Shown in pieces: positions 1 through 8,295 of a stretch of 17,712 bases of DNA; the first letter of the stretch is position 1; each line of letters starts with the position of its first letter. Both the position numbers and the translations under genes were made by a program. The stretch spans positions 1 to 17,712 of the forward strand of contig DGIZ01000033.1 in the NCBI GenBank assembly GCA_002386585.1, in the 5' to 3' direction. The notes under the pieces are model-generated. The model was not told the origin of the DNA and ran no database searches. It was given only the letters and a program-made list of their open reading frames with translations. The DNA comes from Brevundimonas sp. UBA4609 (lineage in GTDB: Bacteria; Pseudomonadota; Alphaproteobacteria; Caulobacterales; Caulobacteraceae).

Positions 1-139
1 CTCCCCTTGCGGGAGAAGGTGCCCCGCAGGGGCGGATGAGGGGTTTCTCGACAGAGGACGAAGGTGATCGTCCATCCACAGCGCGACCCCTCATCCGACC
101 TCGCTCCGCTCGGCCACCTTCTCCCGCAAGGGGAGAAGG
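1..139. repeat. Compound palindromic intergenic repeat, copy 1 (left end cut by window)
   Basis: The two ends are inverted copies of a block reading CTCCCC-TTGC-GGGAGAAGG, and each end can itself fold as CCTTCTCCC-N5-GGGAGAAGG (right end 117-139). A second inverted pair lies inside: GGATGAGGGG near 33-42 and CCCCTCATCC near 87-96. The right end stops one base before the TGA of the minus-strand DUF559 gene. Copies 2 and 3 share the layout. The element carries no plausible protein. It probably forms a strong RNA structure at the 3' end of the neighbouring mRNA; a run of T is missing, so it is not a classical terminator. Confidence 0.85.
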
Positions 140-140
140 A

Positions 141-491
141 TCAGTCGCGCGTCAGCTTTTTGTCCGCCGCCGCAATGATCGCCGCCAGCACCTCGTGGGG
201 GCGGTTCTCGATCTGCGGGTTGGGAAAGCGCAGCACGCGGAAGCCTTCTCCGCGCAGGAAGTCGTCGCGGGCGGCGTCCTCGGCGCGGTCGTCATGGTGC
301 GGGCCGTCGGCCTCGACGATCAGGCGATGACGCAGACAGACGAAGTCGGCCACGTAGCGCCCGATCACGACCTGCCGCCGGAACTTCAGACCCTCCAGCC
401 GCCGGTCCCGCAGAATGGCTCACAACCGCCGCTCATAGAGGGCGGGTTCGCGACGCATCGCCTTGGCGCGGGAGTGCAGCCAGTCGTCCAT
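141..491 (-). pseudogene. DUF559 (Vsr-like) endonuclease gene with internal TGA
   Basis: Read from ATG 489-491, the frame gives 116 residues that match the usual shape and length of DUF559 proteins, a Vsr-related nuclease family. It has an N-terminal LRDRRLEGLKFRRQ segment, then GRYVADF, VEADGPHH with candidate catalytic Asp49, Glu60 and Asp62, and the C-terminal GFRVLRF strand. Codon 24, at 420-422, is TGA. The family normally has Trp at this place (RRLW), so a TGG to TGA change explains it. Translation from an internal GTG at 366-368 would give a 75-residue piece lacking the N-terminal helix. The gene lies between two copies of the palindromic repeat. It could instead be a sequencing error or still yield a short product, but a recent nonsense mutation is the simplest reading. 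The family's cellular role is not established. Confidence 0.75.
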
Positions 492-504
492 ACGGCGACG
501 CTAT

Positions 505-652
505 CCCTTCTCCCCTCGCGGGAGAAGGTGGCCCGCGCAGCGGGTCGGATGAGGGGTTTCTGGACGGAGATGCAGGCCGCGAAATCCGCCCGCAGCGAGA
601 CCCCTCATCCGTCGGCCTGCGGCCGCCACCTTCTCCCACAAGGGGAGAAGGG
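505..652. repeat. Compound palindromic intergenic repeat, copy 2
   Basis: This copy has both ends complete. The left end is CCCTTCTCCC-CTCGC-GGGAGAAGG (505-528) and the right end CCTTCTCCC-ACAAG-GGGAGAAGGG (629-652). The inner pair is GGATGAGGGG (547-556) against CCCCTCATCC (601-610). The right end stops five bases before the uvrB TAA at 658-660, and the left end lies just upstream of the DUF559 start codon. The central 557-600 segment differs from that of copies 1 and 3, while the ends are nearly identical. Confidence 0.88.
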
Positions 653-657
653 AAGAC

Positions 658-2979
658 TTAGCGCCCCTTCCTGAACGCCTCCGGTTTCTCGGCCGCCGCC
701 TCCTTGCGCCAGCGCTTCGGCGCTGACTTGTCGACCTCCTCGCCCGCGCCGGTGAGGGCTTCATTGGCGAATTCGAGGTCGAGGAGCTTCATCTTCTTGA
801 TCTCGTCGCGCAGGCGGGCGGCTTCCTCGAACTCGAGGTTGGCGGCGGCGTCGCGCATCTTGGCTTCCAGGTCCTTGAGGGCGGCCTGGAAGTTGGAGCC
901 GACGAAGGGCTTGGCCTCCTCGGCGACGCCGGGGCGGGTCAGGCGGTCCAGGTCGCGGGACTCATAGGGGCTCTCGAGGATCTCCTTGATGTCGCGCTTG
1001 ACCGTCTCGGGCGTGATGCCGTGTTCGAGGTTGTAGGCCTGCTGCTTCTCGCGGCGGCGGTCGGTCTCGGCGATGGCGCGCTCCATCGAGCCGGTCATGC
1101 GGTCGGCGTAGAGGATGACGCGGCCGTCGACGTTGCGCGCCGCGCGGCCGATGGTCTGGATCAGGGAGGTTTCCGAGCGCAGGAAGCCCTCCTTGTCCGC
1201 GTCGAGGATGGCGACCAGGCCGCACTCGGGGATGTCCAGGCCCTCGCGCAGCAGGTTGATGCCGATCAGGCAGTCGAACGAGCCCAGGCGCAGGTCGCGC
1301 AGGATCTCGATCCGCTCCAGGGTGTCGACGTCGGAGTGCATGTAGCGGACGCGCACCCCCTGTTCGTGCATGTATTCGGTCAGGTCCTCGGCCATCTTCT
1401 TGGTCAGGGTGGTGACCAGGGAGCGGTAGCCGGCGCGGCTGGTCGCCTTGACCTCGTCGATGACGTCGTCGACCTGGTTGCGGGTCGCGCCGGAGACGGG
1501 GCGGATCTCGACCGGGGGGTCGATCAGGCCGGTGGGGCGGATGACCTGTTCGGTGAAGACGCCGCCGGTCTTGTCCAGCTCCCAGGCGCCGGGGGTGGCC
1601 GAGACGAAGACGGTCTGGGGCCGCATGGCGTCCCATTCCTCGAACTTCAGCGGGCGGTTGTCGATGGCGGAGGGGAGGCGGAAGCCGTACTCGGCCAGGG
1701 TCGACTTGCGGCGGTAGTCGCCGCGGAACATGGCGCCGATCTGGCCCACGGTGACGTGGCTCTCGTCCACGAACAGCAGGGCGTTGTCGGGGATGTATTC
1801 GAAGAAGGTGGGCGGCGGCTCGCCCGGCGCGCGGCCGGTCAGCCAGCGGCTGTAGTTCTCGATGCCGGCGCAGGAGCCGGTGGCCTCCATCATCTCCAGA
1901 TCGAAGCGGGTGCGCTGCTCCAGCCGCTGGGCCTCCAGCAGCTTGCCGTTCTCGACCATCCAGTCGAGCGTCTCCTTCAACTCGGCCTTGATGCCGTTGA
2001 CGGCCTGATTCAGCGTCGGGCGCGGGGTGACGTAGTGGCTGGCGGCGTAGACCGTGACCTCGTCCAGCGCATTGGTCTTCTTGCCGGTCAGGGGGTCGAA
2101 CTCGTCGATGGCCTCGATCTCGTCGCCGAACAGGCTGATGCGCCAGGCGCGATCCTCGAGGTGGACGGGGAAGATCTCCAGCGTGTCGCCGCGCTTGCGG
2201 AACATGCCGCGCTCGAAGTGGACATCGTTGCGCTTGTACTGCAGGGCGATCAGGTCGGCGCGCAGCTTGGCCTCGTCGATCTGGTCGCCGACCTTCAGGT
2301 TGAAGGTCATGGCGGTGTAGGTCTCGACCGAGCCGATGCCGTAGATGCAGCTGACCGAGGCGACGACGATGACGTCGTCCCGCTCCAGAATCGCGCGGGT
2401 GGCGGCGTGGCGCATCCGGTCGATCTGCTCGTTAATCGAGCTGTCCTTCTCGATGTAGGTGTCGGTGCGCGGGACGTAGGCCTCGGGCTGGTAGTAGTCG
2501 TAGTAGCTGACGAAATACTCGACCGCATTGTCGGGGAAGAAGGCCTTGAACTCGGAATAGAGCTGGGCCGCCAGGGTCTTGTTGTGGGCCAGGATCAGGG
2601 CCGGGCGCTGGGTCTGTTCGATCACCTTGGCCATGGTGAAGGTCTTGCCCGAGCCGGTGACGCCCAGCAGCACCTGTTCGCGATCGCCCTCGTCCGCCTG
2701 GGCCACAAGCTCGGCGATGGCCGAGGGCTGGTCGCCGGCGGGCTGGTATTTCGTCTCCAGCCGGAAGGGGATGCGCTTCTTGTTGGTCGGCCGGTCGGGG
2801 CGGTGGGGGACCCAGTCGGCGGGGGCGGCGGGCGCCTCCTCGGGCGTCAGGCGCGGTCCGTTCACGGGCGCGAAGGCGGGCGCACGACCGTGGTCGAAGG
2901 CGACGGGCGCCTCGCTGAGACCGGGATTGGGCGTGTGGACGGGCTTGGTCGGTTTCGCAGGAGAACGGGCCATGAACAT
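658..2979 (-). CDS. uvrB: UvrABC excinuclease subunit B
   Basis: This is the DNA-damage-verifying helicase of nucleotide excision repair. It is loaded by UvrA, opens DNA around the lesion and recruits UvrC for incision. The protein has 773 residues from ATG 2977-2979. Walker A GVTGSGKT lies at 106-113 and the beta-hairpin region with [12 protein letters not shown] at about 159-171. The helicase motifs are DESH at 405-408, SATPG at 460-464 and QTIGRAAR at 608-615. A UVR motif that binds UvrC is at about 699-735. Compared with E. coli UvrB (673 residues) it has a ~70-residue proline-rich N-terminal extension and a short basic tail. Start choice is uncertain: TTG 2980-2982, ATG 2977-2979 and ATG 2971-2973 are all in frame and none has a good Shine-Dalgarno sequence, so a leaderless mRNA is possible. 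A candidate LexA box covers these codons. Confidence 0.98.
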   Translation of the reverse strand: MFMARSPAKPTKPVHTPNPGLSEAPVAFDHGRAPAFAPVNGPRLTPEEAPAAPADWVPHRPDRPTNKKRIPFRLETKYQPAGDQPSAIAELVAQADEGDREQVLLGVTGSGKTFTMAKVIEQTQRPALILAHNKTLAAQLYSEFKAFFPDNAVEYFVSYYDYYQPEAYVPRTDTYIEKDSSINEQIDRMRHAATRAILERDDVIVVASVSCIYGIGSVETYTAMTFNLKVGDQIDEAKLRADLIALQYKRNDVHFERGMFRKRGDTLEIFPVHLEDRAWRISLFGDEIEAIDEFDPLTGKKTNALDEVTVYAASHYVTPRPTLNQAVNGIKAELKETLDWMVENGKLLEAQRLEQRTRFDLEMMEATGSCAGIENYSRWLTGRAPGEPPPTFFEYIPDNALLFVDESHVTVGQIGAMFRGDYRRKSTLAEYGFRLPSAIDNRPLKFEEWDAMRPQTVFVSATPGAWELDKTGGVFTEQVIRPTGLIDPPVEIRPVSGATRNQVDDVIDEVKATSRAGYRSLVTTLTKKMAEDLTEYMHEQGVRVRYMHSDVDTLERIEILRDLRLGSFDCLIGINLLREGLDIPECGLVAILDADKEGFLRSETSLIQTIGRAARNVDGRVILYADRMTGSMERAIAETDRRREKQQAYNLEHGITPETVKRDIKEILESPYESRDLDRLTRPGVAEEAKPFVGSNFQAALKDLEAKMRDAAANLEFEEAARLRDEIKKMKLLDLEFANEALTGAGEEVDKSAPKRWRKEAAAEKPEAFRKGR
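2963..2977 (-). promoter_or_regulatory. Candidate LexA (SOS) box at the uvrB start
   Basis: On the minus strand the sequence reads GTTC-ATGGCCC-GTTC, an exact match to the alphaproteobacterial LexA consensus GTTC-N7-GTTC. It overlaps the ATG codons of uvrB. A repressor bound here would block a promoter whose transcript starts at or just before the gene. The motif alone could occur by chance about once in tens of kilobases, so its position at a DNA-repair gene is the main support. Confidence 0.5.
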
Positions 2980-3359
2980 CAAGGTAATGCGCGCGTTCCC
3001 AAGACGCTAGTGCAGGAAGCGCCCCCGCGTAGCCTTCCCGCTACCACAGGTTGAACGACGAGCTGACGTGTTTCGGCTCAATCGTCGCCATAAATGAGGC
3101 AAATCTGACGTATTGAGAACATAATTGGGCAAAATGTGGTTGAAAAGGGCGGAATATAGGTCCGAACCCGGCGTTTGCGCGTCAAAAATGCCTCACAATT
3201 TCCCCTAACAATGATTTTTTGAAAGAAATTGGTTGATGGTATGACGGGGCGGCCATAGCCATTGATGCAGCCAAGAAACGTAAAGACGAACATTGGTTTT
3301 CAACGTCGTTCGTGGAACGGTGTGATGTTCAGTAACAATTAACAGGTACACAGAGGCAT
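2980..3359. other. Long AT-rich intergenic region between uvrB and the TonB receptor gene
   Basis: This 380-bp gap must hold the divergent promoters of uvrB and the receptor gene. From about 3090 to 3345 it is markedly richer in A and T than the flanking genes, which suits a long leader or regulatory region for the receptor. A small perfect inverted repeat, CGTTC-GTG-GAACG, lies at 3307-3319. No convincing protein, RNA gene or known riboswitch was recognised. The short minus-strand reading frame inside it has no family resemblance and follows the low GC content. Confidence 0.5.
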
Positions 3360-6359
3360 ATGAGCACTCGTAAAGACTACCTGCTGGGCACGACGATGGC
3401 GGCTGGCGCTGCTGCTCTGTCGATGGCCATGCTTATTCCGGGGACGGCGTTTGCTCAAAGCGCCTCGAATACTGACCAGGAAGCGACCCAGGTCGACGAG
3501 ATCGTGGTCGTCGGTTCGCGCATTCGTCGCGACAACTTCAACGCCCCGTCGCCGACTCAGGTCGTGACGCGCGAAGAAGCGACCCTGCAAGGCTTCGCCT
3601 CGACCACGGAAGCGCTGCAGAGCACGGCCATCACCGGCGGCACCTCGCAGATCAACAACTCCTACGGCGGCTACGTCACCAACGGCGGCCCCGGCGCCAA
3701 CACCATCGGCCTGCGCGGCATGGGTCCGAGCCGCACCCTGGTGCTGCTGAACGGCCGTCGCGTCTCGCCGGCCGGTTCGCGCGGCTCGGTCGGCTCGGCC
3801 GACCTGAACGTTCTGCCGACCTCCATGATCGAGCGCGTCGAAGTCCTGCGCGACGGCGCTTCGTCGGTGTACGGCTCGGACGCCGTGGCCGGGGTGGTCA
3901 ACATCCAGACCCGCAAGAACTTCGAAGGCCTGGTCTTCGAAGCCCAGCGCAACGAGCCGCTGGAAGCCAACGGCAACGGCGGTTCGACCCGCCTGTCGCT
4001 GACGGCCGGCGCCCGTGGCGACCGCTGGCGGGCGTCGGGCTCGATCGAGCGCTATGAGCGCGACGAGCTGACCCTGCGCGATCGTGAATTCACGCGTTGT
4101 CAGACGGACGGCTTCCGCTTTGACAACGACTTCATCGATCCGCTGACCGGCAAGTCGAAGTGCTATCCGATCACCACGACCGGTTCGAACGGCGTGTCGA
4201 TCAACACCATCGGCACCGGCGACCTGGCCGGCGTCGGCGCGGCCGGCGTGCCGGAAGGCGTGAACGGTCTGCTGTACAACCGTTGGCGTCCGAACTCGGG
4301 CGTGACCGGCGGACTCGCCGGCTTTGAAGGCGTGGGCGGTTCCTACCTGAACCCCGCCGACCCGACCAAGCGCGTGGCGCTGGACAGCAACATCCGTGAC
4401 ACCTTCGAAGACCGGATGCTGAACGAGTCGCTGATCTCGCCGGTCGAGATCACCACCATCTACGGTGAAGGCGGTTATCAGCTTAACGCTTTGGGCAACG
4501 CCGAAGTTTACGGCGAATTCCTGTACAACAAGCGCGAGTCCTCGCAGACGGGCTACCGTCAGCTGGCTCTGGACTACGCCAAGGGTTCGCCGCTGATCCC
4601 GACCAGCCTGGGATGGAGCACCGCCTTCGGCGACCAAGGCCTGAACAAGGGCCAGGACGTGGGCGTGCGCGCCTTCATCGGCTTCGGCAACGACCACTCG
4701 CGCCAGGAGCAGTCCTTCAACCGCTACGTCGGCGGCATCAAGGGCGACTTCTTCATCCCCGAGTGGCGCTATGACCTGTCGGCCAGCTACTCGCGCTCGC
4801 GTTCGGAGTACACGAGCGAGCAGTTCCTGACGGATCGTCTGATTGAAACCCTCGATGTCGTCTCGAACGGCGCCGGCGGCTTCCAGTGCCGCGAACTGGC
4901 CTCGAACCCGGGCTGCATCGCCGCTCCGGCCCTGACCACCCAAACCATCGGCGGCGTGCTGCCGAAGGACTGGGTCGACTATGTGTTCCGTCCGGTGACG
5001 GGCGTGACCGTCTTCGAAGAGAAGATCGTCAGCCTCGGCATCGACGGCCCGCTGTTCAGCCTGCCGGCCGGTCAGGTCATGGGCTTCTTCGGCGCCGAAT
5101 GGCGTGAATCCGAGATCGACGATACGCCGGGTCTCGATTCCCAGAACGGCAACACCTACAACTTCTCGACCTCCGCGATCACGCGCGGCACCGACTCGGT
5201 GTGGGAGGTCTTCGGTGAAGTTGAAGTTCCGCTGCTGCGCGATGCGCCGTTCGCCAAGGAACTGACGCTGAACGGGTCGTTCCGTTACACGGACTACGAT
5301 TCCTACGGCGACGACACGACCTACAAGATCGGCCTGGTCTACCAGCCCGTCGACGGCGTGACCTTCCGCGGCACCTACGGCACCTCCTACCGCGCCCCGG
5401 CGCTGTTCGAGCAGTTCGTCGGCGCCACGACCGGCTATCAGTCGAACACGCTCGACCGCTGCAACAACTACGGCGCGCCGAACGTCAACCCGAACCGCGT
5501 CGCCAACTGCACGCGTGAAGGCCTGCCGACCAACTGGCAGTCGACCACCAGCGTTGAAGTCATCACCGCCGGCGGCGCCGAGGCCGGCCTGGCGGCCGAA
5601 ACCTCGACCAACATGACGATCGGCGTGGTCCTGCAACCGCGCCTGCCGGAAGGTTGGGGCGATCTGGCTTTCGCCGTCGACTACTATGAGATCGAGGTGG
5701 AGAACGGCGTCTCGCGGACGGGCGCCAGCCAGATCCTGACCCGCTGCTACGACTCGAACCCGGGCGATTTCGCCGCGGACAACGGTTTCTGCCGTCTGGT
5801 CGAGCGTGACCCCGCCAACGGCCAGCTGACGGTCCACGACAGCTACGTCAACCTGGCGACGGACACGGTGAAGGGCCTGGACTACACCCTGCGTTACCGC
5901 AAGGATGTCGGTCCCGGCACGGCGCTGTTCAACCTGGGCGTCACCCAGTACACGGAAATATCGAACAAGCTGTTCGAAGATGATCCGCTGGAAGACTACC
6001 TCGGCATGATCGACAATCCGGAGTTCACCGGCACTGCCGATCTGTCCTATGCATGGGACAAGTGGCGCGTGCGCTACGGCGTCGAGTGGGTCAAGGGCAT
6101 GGAATCCTACACCTACTACGAGGAAGGTCCGGCTACGAGCATCTACGACCTGGAAGTCGGCGACTACTGGCAGCATAACGCCTCGGTGCAGTACACGGCT
6201 GACGGCTGGACCGTCACGGCCGGCGTCCGCAACCTGCTGAACGAAGATCCGCCCACGATCTCGGCCGGTGTGAATAACCGGGTCGGCAACGCCCCGCTTT
6301 ACTCGGGTTATGACTACCTGGGCCGGACGGCCTTCGTGAACCTCACGAAGTCCTTCTAA
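3360..6359 (+). CDS. TonB-dependent outer-membrane receptor
   Basis: This is a 999-residue outer-membrane channel that takes up a bound ligand using energy from TonB-ExbB-ExbD. A signal peptide covers residues 1-32 (cleavage after AFA). A TonB-box-like DEIVVVGSRI is at 46-55. The plug domain runs to about 185 and includes TIGLRGMGPSRTLVLLNGRR and IERVEVLRDGASSVYGSDA, all typical of the family. The rest is the 22-strand barrel, ending in the terminal phenylalanine expected of outer-membrane proteins. All eight cysteines fall in four close pairs (247/268, 510/519, 701/717, 796/811), which suggests disulfide-closed outer loops. Start ATG 3360 has AGAGG only 3 nt upstream, but no other start gives the signal peptide. 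The gene stands alone between a long leader and a terminator. The ligand cannot be told from sequence; no uptake enzyme lies next to it. Confidence 0.95.
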   Translation: MSTRKDYLLGTTMAAGAAALSMAMLIPGTAFAQSASNTDQEATQVDEIVVVGSRIRRDNFNAPSPTQVVTREEATLQGFASTTEALQSTAITGGTSQINNSYGGYVTNGGPGANTIGLRGMGPSRTLVLLNGRRVSPAGSRGSVGSADLNVLPTSMIERVEVLRDGASSVYGSDAVAGVVNIQTRKNFEGLVFEAQRNEPLEANGNGGSTRLSLTAGARGDRWRASGSIERYERDELTLRDREFTRCQTDGFRFDNDFIDPLTGKSKCYPITTTGSNGVSINTIGTGDLAGVGAAGVPEGVNGLLYNRWRPNSGVTGGLAGFEGVGGSYLNPADPTKRVALDSNIRDTFEDRMLNESLISPVEITTIYGEGGYQLNALGNAEVYGEFLYNKRESSQTGYRQLALDYAKGSPLIPTSLGWSTAFGDQGLNKGQDVGVRAFIGFGNDHSRQEQSFNRYVGGIKGDFFIPEWRYDLSASYSRSRSEYTSEQFLTDRLIETLDVVSNGAGGFQCRELASNPGCIAAPALTTQTIGGVLPKDWVDYVFRPVTGVTVFEEKIVSLGIDGPLFSLPAGQVMGFFGAEWRESEIDDTPGLDSQNGNTYNFSTSAITRGTDSVWEVFGEVEVPLLRDAPFAKELTLNGSFRYTDYDSYGDDTTYKIGLVYQPVDGVTFRGTYGTSYRAPALFEQFVGATTGYQSNTLDRCNNYGAPNVNPNRVANCTREGLPTNWQSTTSVEVITAGGAEAGLAAETSTNMTIGVVLQPRLPEGWGDLAFAVDYYEIEVENGVSRTGASQILTRCYDSNPGDFAADNGFCRLVERDPANGQLTVHDSYVNLATDTVKGLDYTLRYRKDVGPGTALFNLGVTQYTEISNKLFEDDPLEDYLGMIDNPEFTGTADLSYAWDKWRVRYGVEWVKGMESYTYYEEGPATSIYDLEVGDYWQHNASVQYTADGWTVTAGVRNLLNEDPPTISAGVNNRVGNAPLYSGYDYLGRTAFVNLTKSF

Positions 6360-6386
6360 GGTCTGACCTGATTTCAGGTTGATGAG

Positions 6387-6417
6387 AGGGCGGCGGACTT
6401 CGGTTCGCCGCCCTTTC
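6387..6417 (+). terminator. Rho-independent terminator of the TonB receptor gene
   Basis: A perfect 9-bp GC-rich stem, AGGGCGGCG (6387-6395) with CGCCGCCCT (6406-6414), closes a 10-nt loop and is followed by a short T run. It lies 28 nt after the receptor stop codon. A smaller palindrome, ACCTGA-TT-TCAGGT, precedes it at 6366-6379. Confidence 0.85.
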
Positions 6418-6478
6418 TGCGTCTGGAGCGTTGATTTCCGGCTTGTGCGGCGCCGGGCGCGTCGCCAAGGTTCGCGCC

Positions 6479-7615
6479 ATGAGTATGCTTCGCGACGTCT
6501 TCATCACCGGGACCGGCGCCGTCCTGCCCGGCGAGCGGATCGGCAACGATCGGATGGAGGACTTCATCGGCCGCATCGGCGGGCGGGCGTCCGCCGTCGG
6601 GCGTCGCGCCCTGCGCTGGAACGGGATCGAGGGGCGCCACTACGCCCTGAACGCGGACGGCGAACCGCTGCATTCCAACGCCTCCATGTGCGCGGACGCC
6701 GTGCGGGCGGCGCTGGATGGGGCGGGGTTGAGCCTCGGCGATCTGCAGCATCTGGGCGCGGCGGCGACGCAGGGCGACTATCTGGTGCCCGGCCACGCCA
6801 GCGCGGTTCAGGCGGAACTGGGCGCGGGGCCGCTGGAGGCCTTCAGCTATCAGTCCGTCTGCGCCAGCGCCCTGATGGCGGCCAAGGGGGCGTGGCTGAG
6901 CGTGCTGGCGGGCGAGGCAGACGTGGCCGCCGCCTGTGCGGGCGAGTTCTCGTCACGCTGGTTCCGGCCGGCCTTCTATGAGGGCACGGCGCTGGTGGAT
7001 GAGAAGGGCCGGGCGCGGATCGAGGCGGACTTCCTGCGCTTCACCCTGTCGGACGGGGCGGGCGCCGTGGTGATGGAGCCGAGGCCCAGGCCCGAGGGGC
7101 TGAGCCTGAAGGTCGAGTGGATCGACATGACGTCGCTGGCCGGGCGTTTCGATCCCTGCATGTGGGCCGGATCGACGCCTGAGGCGCGCGCCGACATGAC
7201 CAGCGCCTGGAGCCACGCCGGACCGGCGGCGGCCCATGCGGCCGGGGCGGTGGCCCTGCTGCAGGACTTCGAGCTGCTGAAGATCGTCATCCGCGCCTGG
7301 ATCGGCGTCTGGCTGGAGAAGGTGGACGCCGGAAGGATCGTCCCGGATCAGGTCGACCACCTGCTGTGTCACTACTCGGCGCGGTCGCTGCGTCAGGAGA
7401 TCGTCGGCCTGCTGGAAAGCACCGCCGCGATGATCCCCGAGGAGAAGTGGTTCACGACCCTGAGCGACAGCGGCAATGTCGGCTCGGCCTCGATCTGGGT
7501 CATGGTGGACGCCTTCCTGAAGTCGGGACGTGGGCGGCGGGGAGACAGGGTGCTGTGCATCGTGCCCGAGAGCGGGCGGGCGATGATCGGCTTCATGATG
7601 CTGGAGATTGTGTGA
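6479..7615 (+). CDS. StlD/DarB-family beta-ketosynthase (KAS III-like)
   Basis: This is a 378-residue thiolase-fold condensing enzyme. The catalytic triad is intact: Cys128 in YQSVCAS, His298 in HLLCHYS and Asn333 in SDSGNVGS. The N-terminal pattern GNDRMEDFIGRIGG, then RWNGIEGRHYAL and HSNASM, resembles the StlD/DarB ketosynthases. Those join a beta-ketoacyl unit to a second acyl unit during dialkylresorcinol and stilbene synthesis. The resemblance is from memory of the family, not an alignment. Start ATG 6479 is preceded by AAGG at a spacing of 8 nt; an in-frame TTG at 6431 would add unneeded residues. Its TGA overlaps the ATG of the next gene (TGATG), so the two are translationally coupled. 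No DarA-like aromatising cyclase is present in the window, so the product is probably not a standard dialkylresorcinol unless a partner lies elsewhere. Confidence 0.85.
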   Translation: MSMLRDVFITGTGAVLPGERIGNDRMEDFIGRIGGRASAVGRRALRWNGIEGRHYALNADGEPLHSNASMCADAVRAALDGAGLSLGDLQHLGAAATQGDYLVPGHASAVQAELGAGPLEAFSYQSVCASALMAAKGAWLSVLAGEADVAAACAGEFSSRWFRPAFYEGTALVDEKGRARIEADFLRFTLSDGAGAVVMEPRPRPEGLSLKVEWIDMTSLAGRFDPCMWAGSTPEARADMTSAWSHAGPAAAHAAGAVALLQDFELLKIVIRAWIGVWLEKVDAGRIVPDQVDHLLCHYSARSLRQEIVGLLESTAAMIPEEKWFTTLSDSGNVGSASIWVMVDAFLKSGRGRRGDRVLCIVPESGRAMIGFMMLEIV

Positions 7616-8295
7616 TGGCGGAACGCGAAGCCGAGGCGGCGGTCGCCGACACTCTGAGGAAGCTGGCGGTGGTCTTTGCCGATTTCGAGCAGCGGCTGGA
7701 GGCGACGCCGTTGATCCGCAAGCTGACGCGCGGGCGGTTCGAGATCGCCGACTACCACGCCTTCCTGATCAACCTGCGCCAGCAGGTGAAGGACGGGGCG
7801 CTGTGGATGAGCCGGGCGGCGTCGAACATCGGCGAGGATCATCTGGAGCTGCGCTCGACCCTGATGCGTCATGCGGTGACGGAGCATCGCGACTTCCGCC
7901 TGCTGGAGGCCGACTTCACAGCCTCGGGCGGGGCGCTGGAGGACATCCAGTCGGCGCCGAAGAATGTGGGGTCAGAGGCCCTGTCGGCGTGGATGTTCCA
8001 TGAGGCGTCGAAGCCCGATCCCTTCGGCCTGCTGGGCGCCATGTTCATCATCGAGGGACTGGGCTCGATCAAGGCGCGGCCGTGGGGGCTGAAGGTGCAG
8101 GAGCGGCTGGCGCTGCCCGACGAGGCGGTGCGCTTCCTGCTGTATCACGGCGACAACGACGCCGAGCATATGAAGGAGTTCGAGGAGATGCTGGGCATGG
8201 TGCTGCCCGATCCCTTCGTCGCCGAACGCATCGTCACGACCGCCAGGGTGACGGCCCGCCTCTACGCCTTGCAGATCGAGGAGATCGCGGCGTGA
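7615..8295 (+). CDS. Heme-oxygenase-like iron-containing redox enzyme
   Basis: This is a 226-residue, mostly helical protein of the iron-containing redox enzyme group. These HO-like diiron oxidases and oxygenases include UndA, CADD and SznF relatives, which use one or two irons and O2 to oxidise acyl or amino-acid substrates. The strongest evidence is YHGDNDAEHMKEF, giving His178, Asp182 and His185 in the H-x3-D-x2-H spacing of the family. Glu147 in FIIEGLGS and His91 in TEHRDF fit two further metal ligands. The glutamate expected about seven residues before His91 is not obvious. The gene starts at ATG 7615, sharing one base with the preceding stop, and its end overlaps the next gene by 4 nt. 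The context suggests that it oxidises the product of the ketosynthase. Substrate and exact chemistry are unknown. Confidence 0.8.
   Translation: MAEREAEAAVADTLRKLAVVFADFEQRLEATPLIRKLTRGRFEIADYHAFLINLRQQVKDGALWMSRAASNIGEDHLELRSTLMRHAVTEHRDFRLLEADFTASGGALEDIQSAPKNVGSEALSAWMFHEASKPDPFGLLGAMFIIEGLGSIKARPWGLKVQERLALPDEAVRFLLYHGDNDAEHMKEFEEMLGMVLPDPFVAERIVTTARVTARLYALQIEEIAA

Noticed and set aside
420..422. Selenocysteine or programmed readthrough at the DUF559 TGA
   Set aside because: The family has Trp here, nuclease function needs no selenium, and no recoding signal is evident; a nonsense mutation is simpler.
1..652. CRISPR array or insertion sequence
   Set aside because: The repeats are long palindromes hundreds of bases to kilobases apart, with no regular spacers, no transposase and no target duplications that I could see.
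36..674. A plus-strand frame through the repeats and the DUF559 gene
   Set aside because: It is built largely from repeat sequence and the antisense of the nuclease gene; the minus strand matches a known family.
1021..3054. A 677-codon plus-strand reading frame opposite uvrB
   Set aside because: It is a low-complexity, valine-, glycine- and aspartate-rich shadow of the uvrB codons.
3078..3293. A 71-codon minus-strand frame in the AT-rich leader
   Set aside because: It has no ribosome site and no family features, and it arises where GC content falls.
3339..6176. A 945-codon minus-strand reading frame opposite the TonB receptor
   Set aside because: It is a mirror of codon bias in a high-GC gene. 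It has no family resemblance, while the plus strand has a signal peptide, plug and barrel end.
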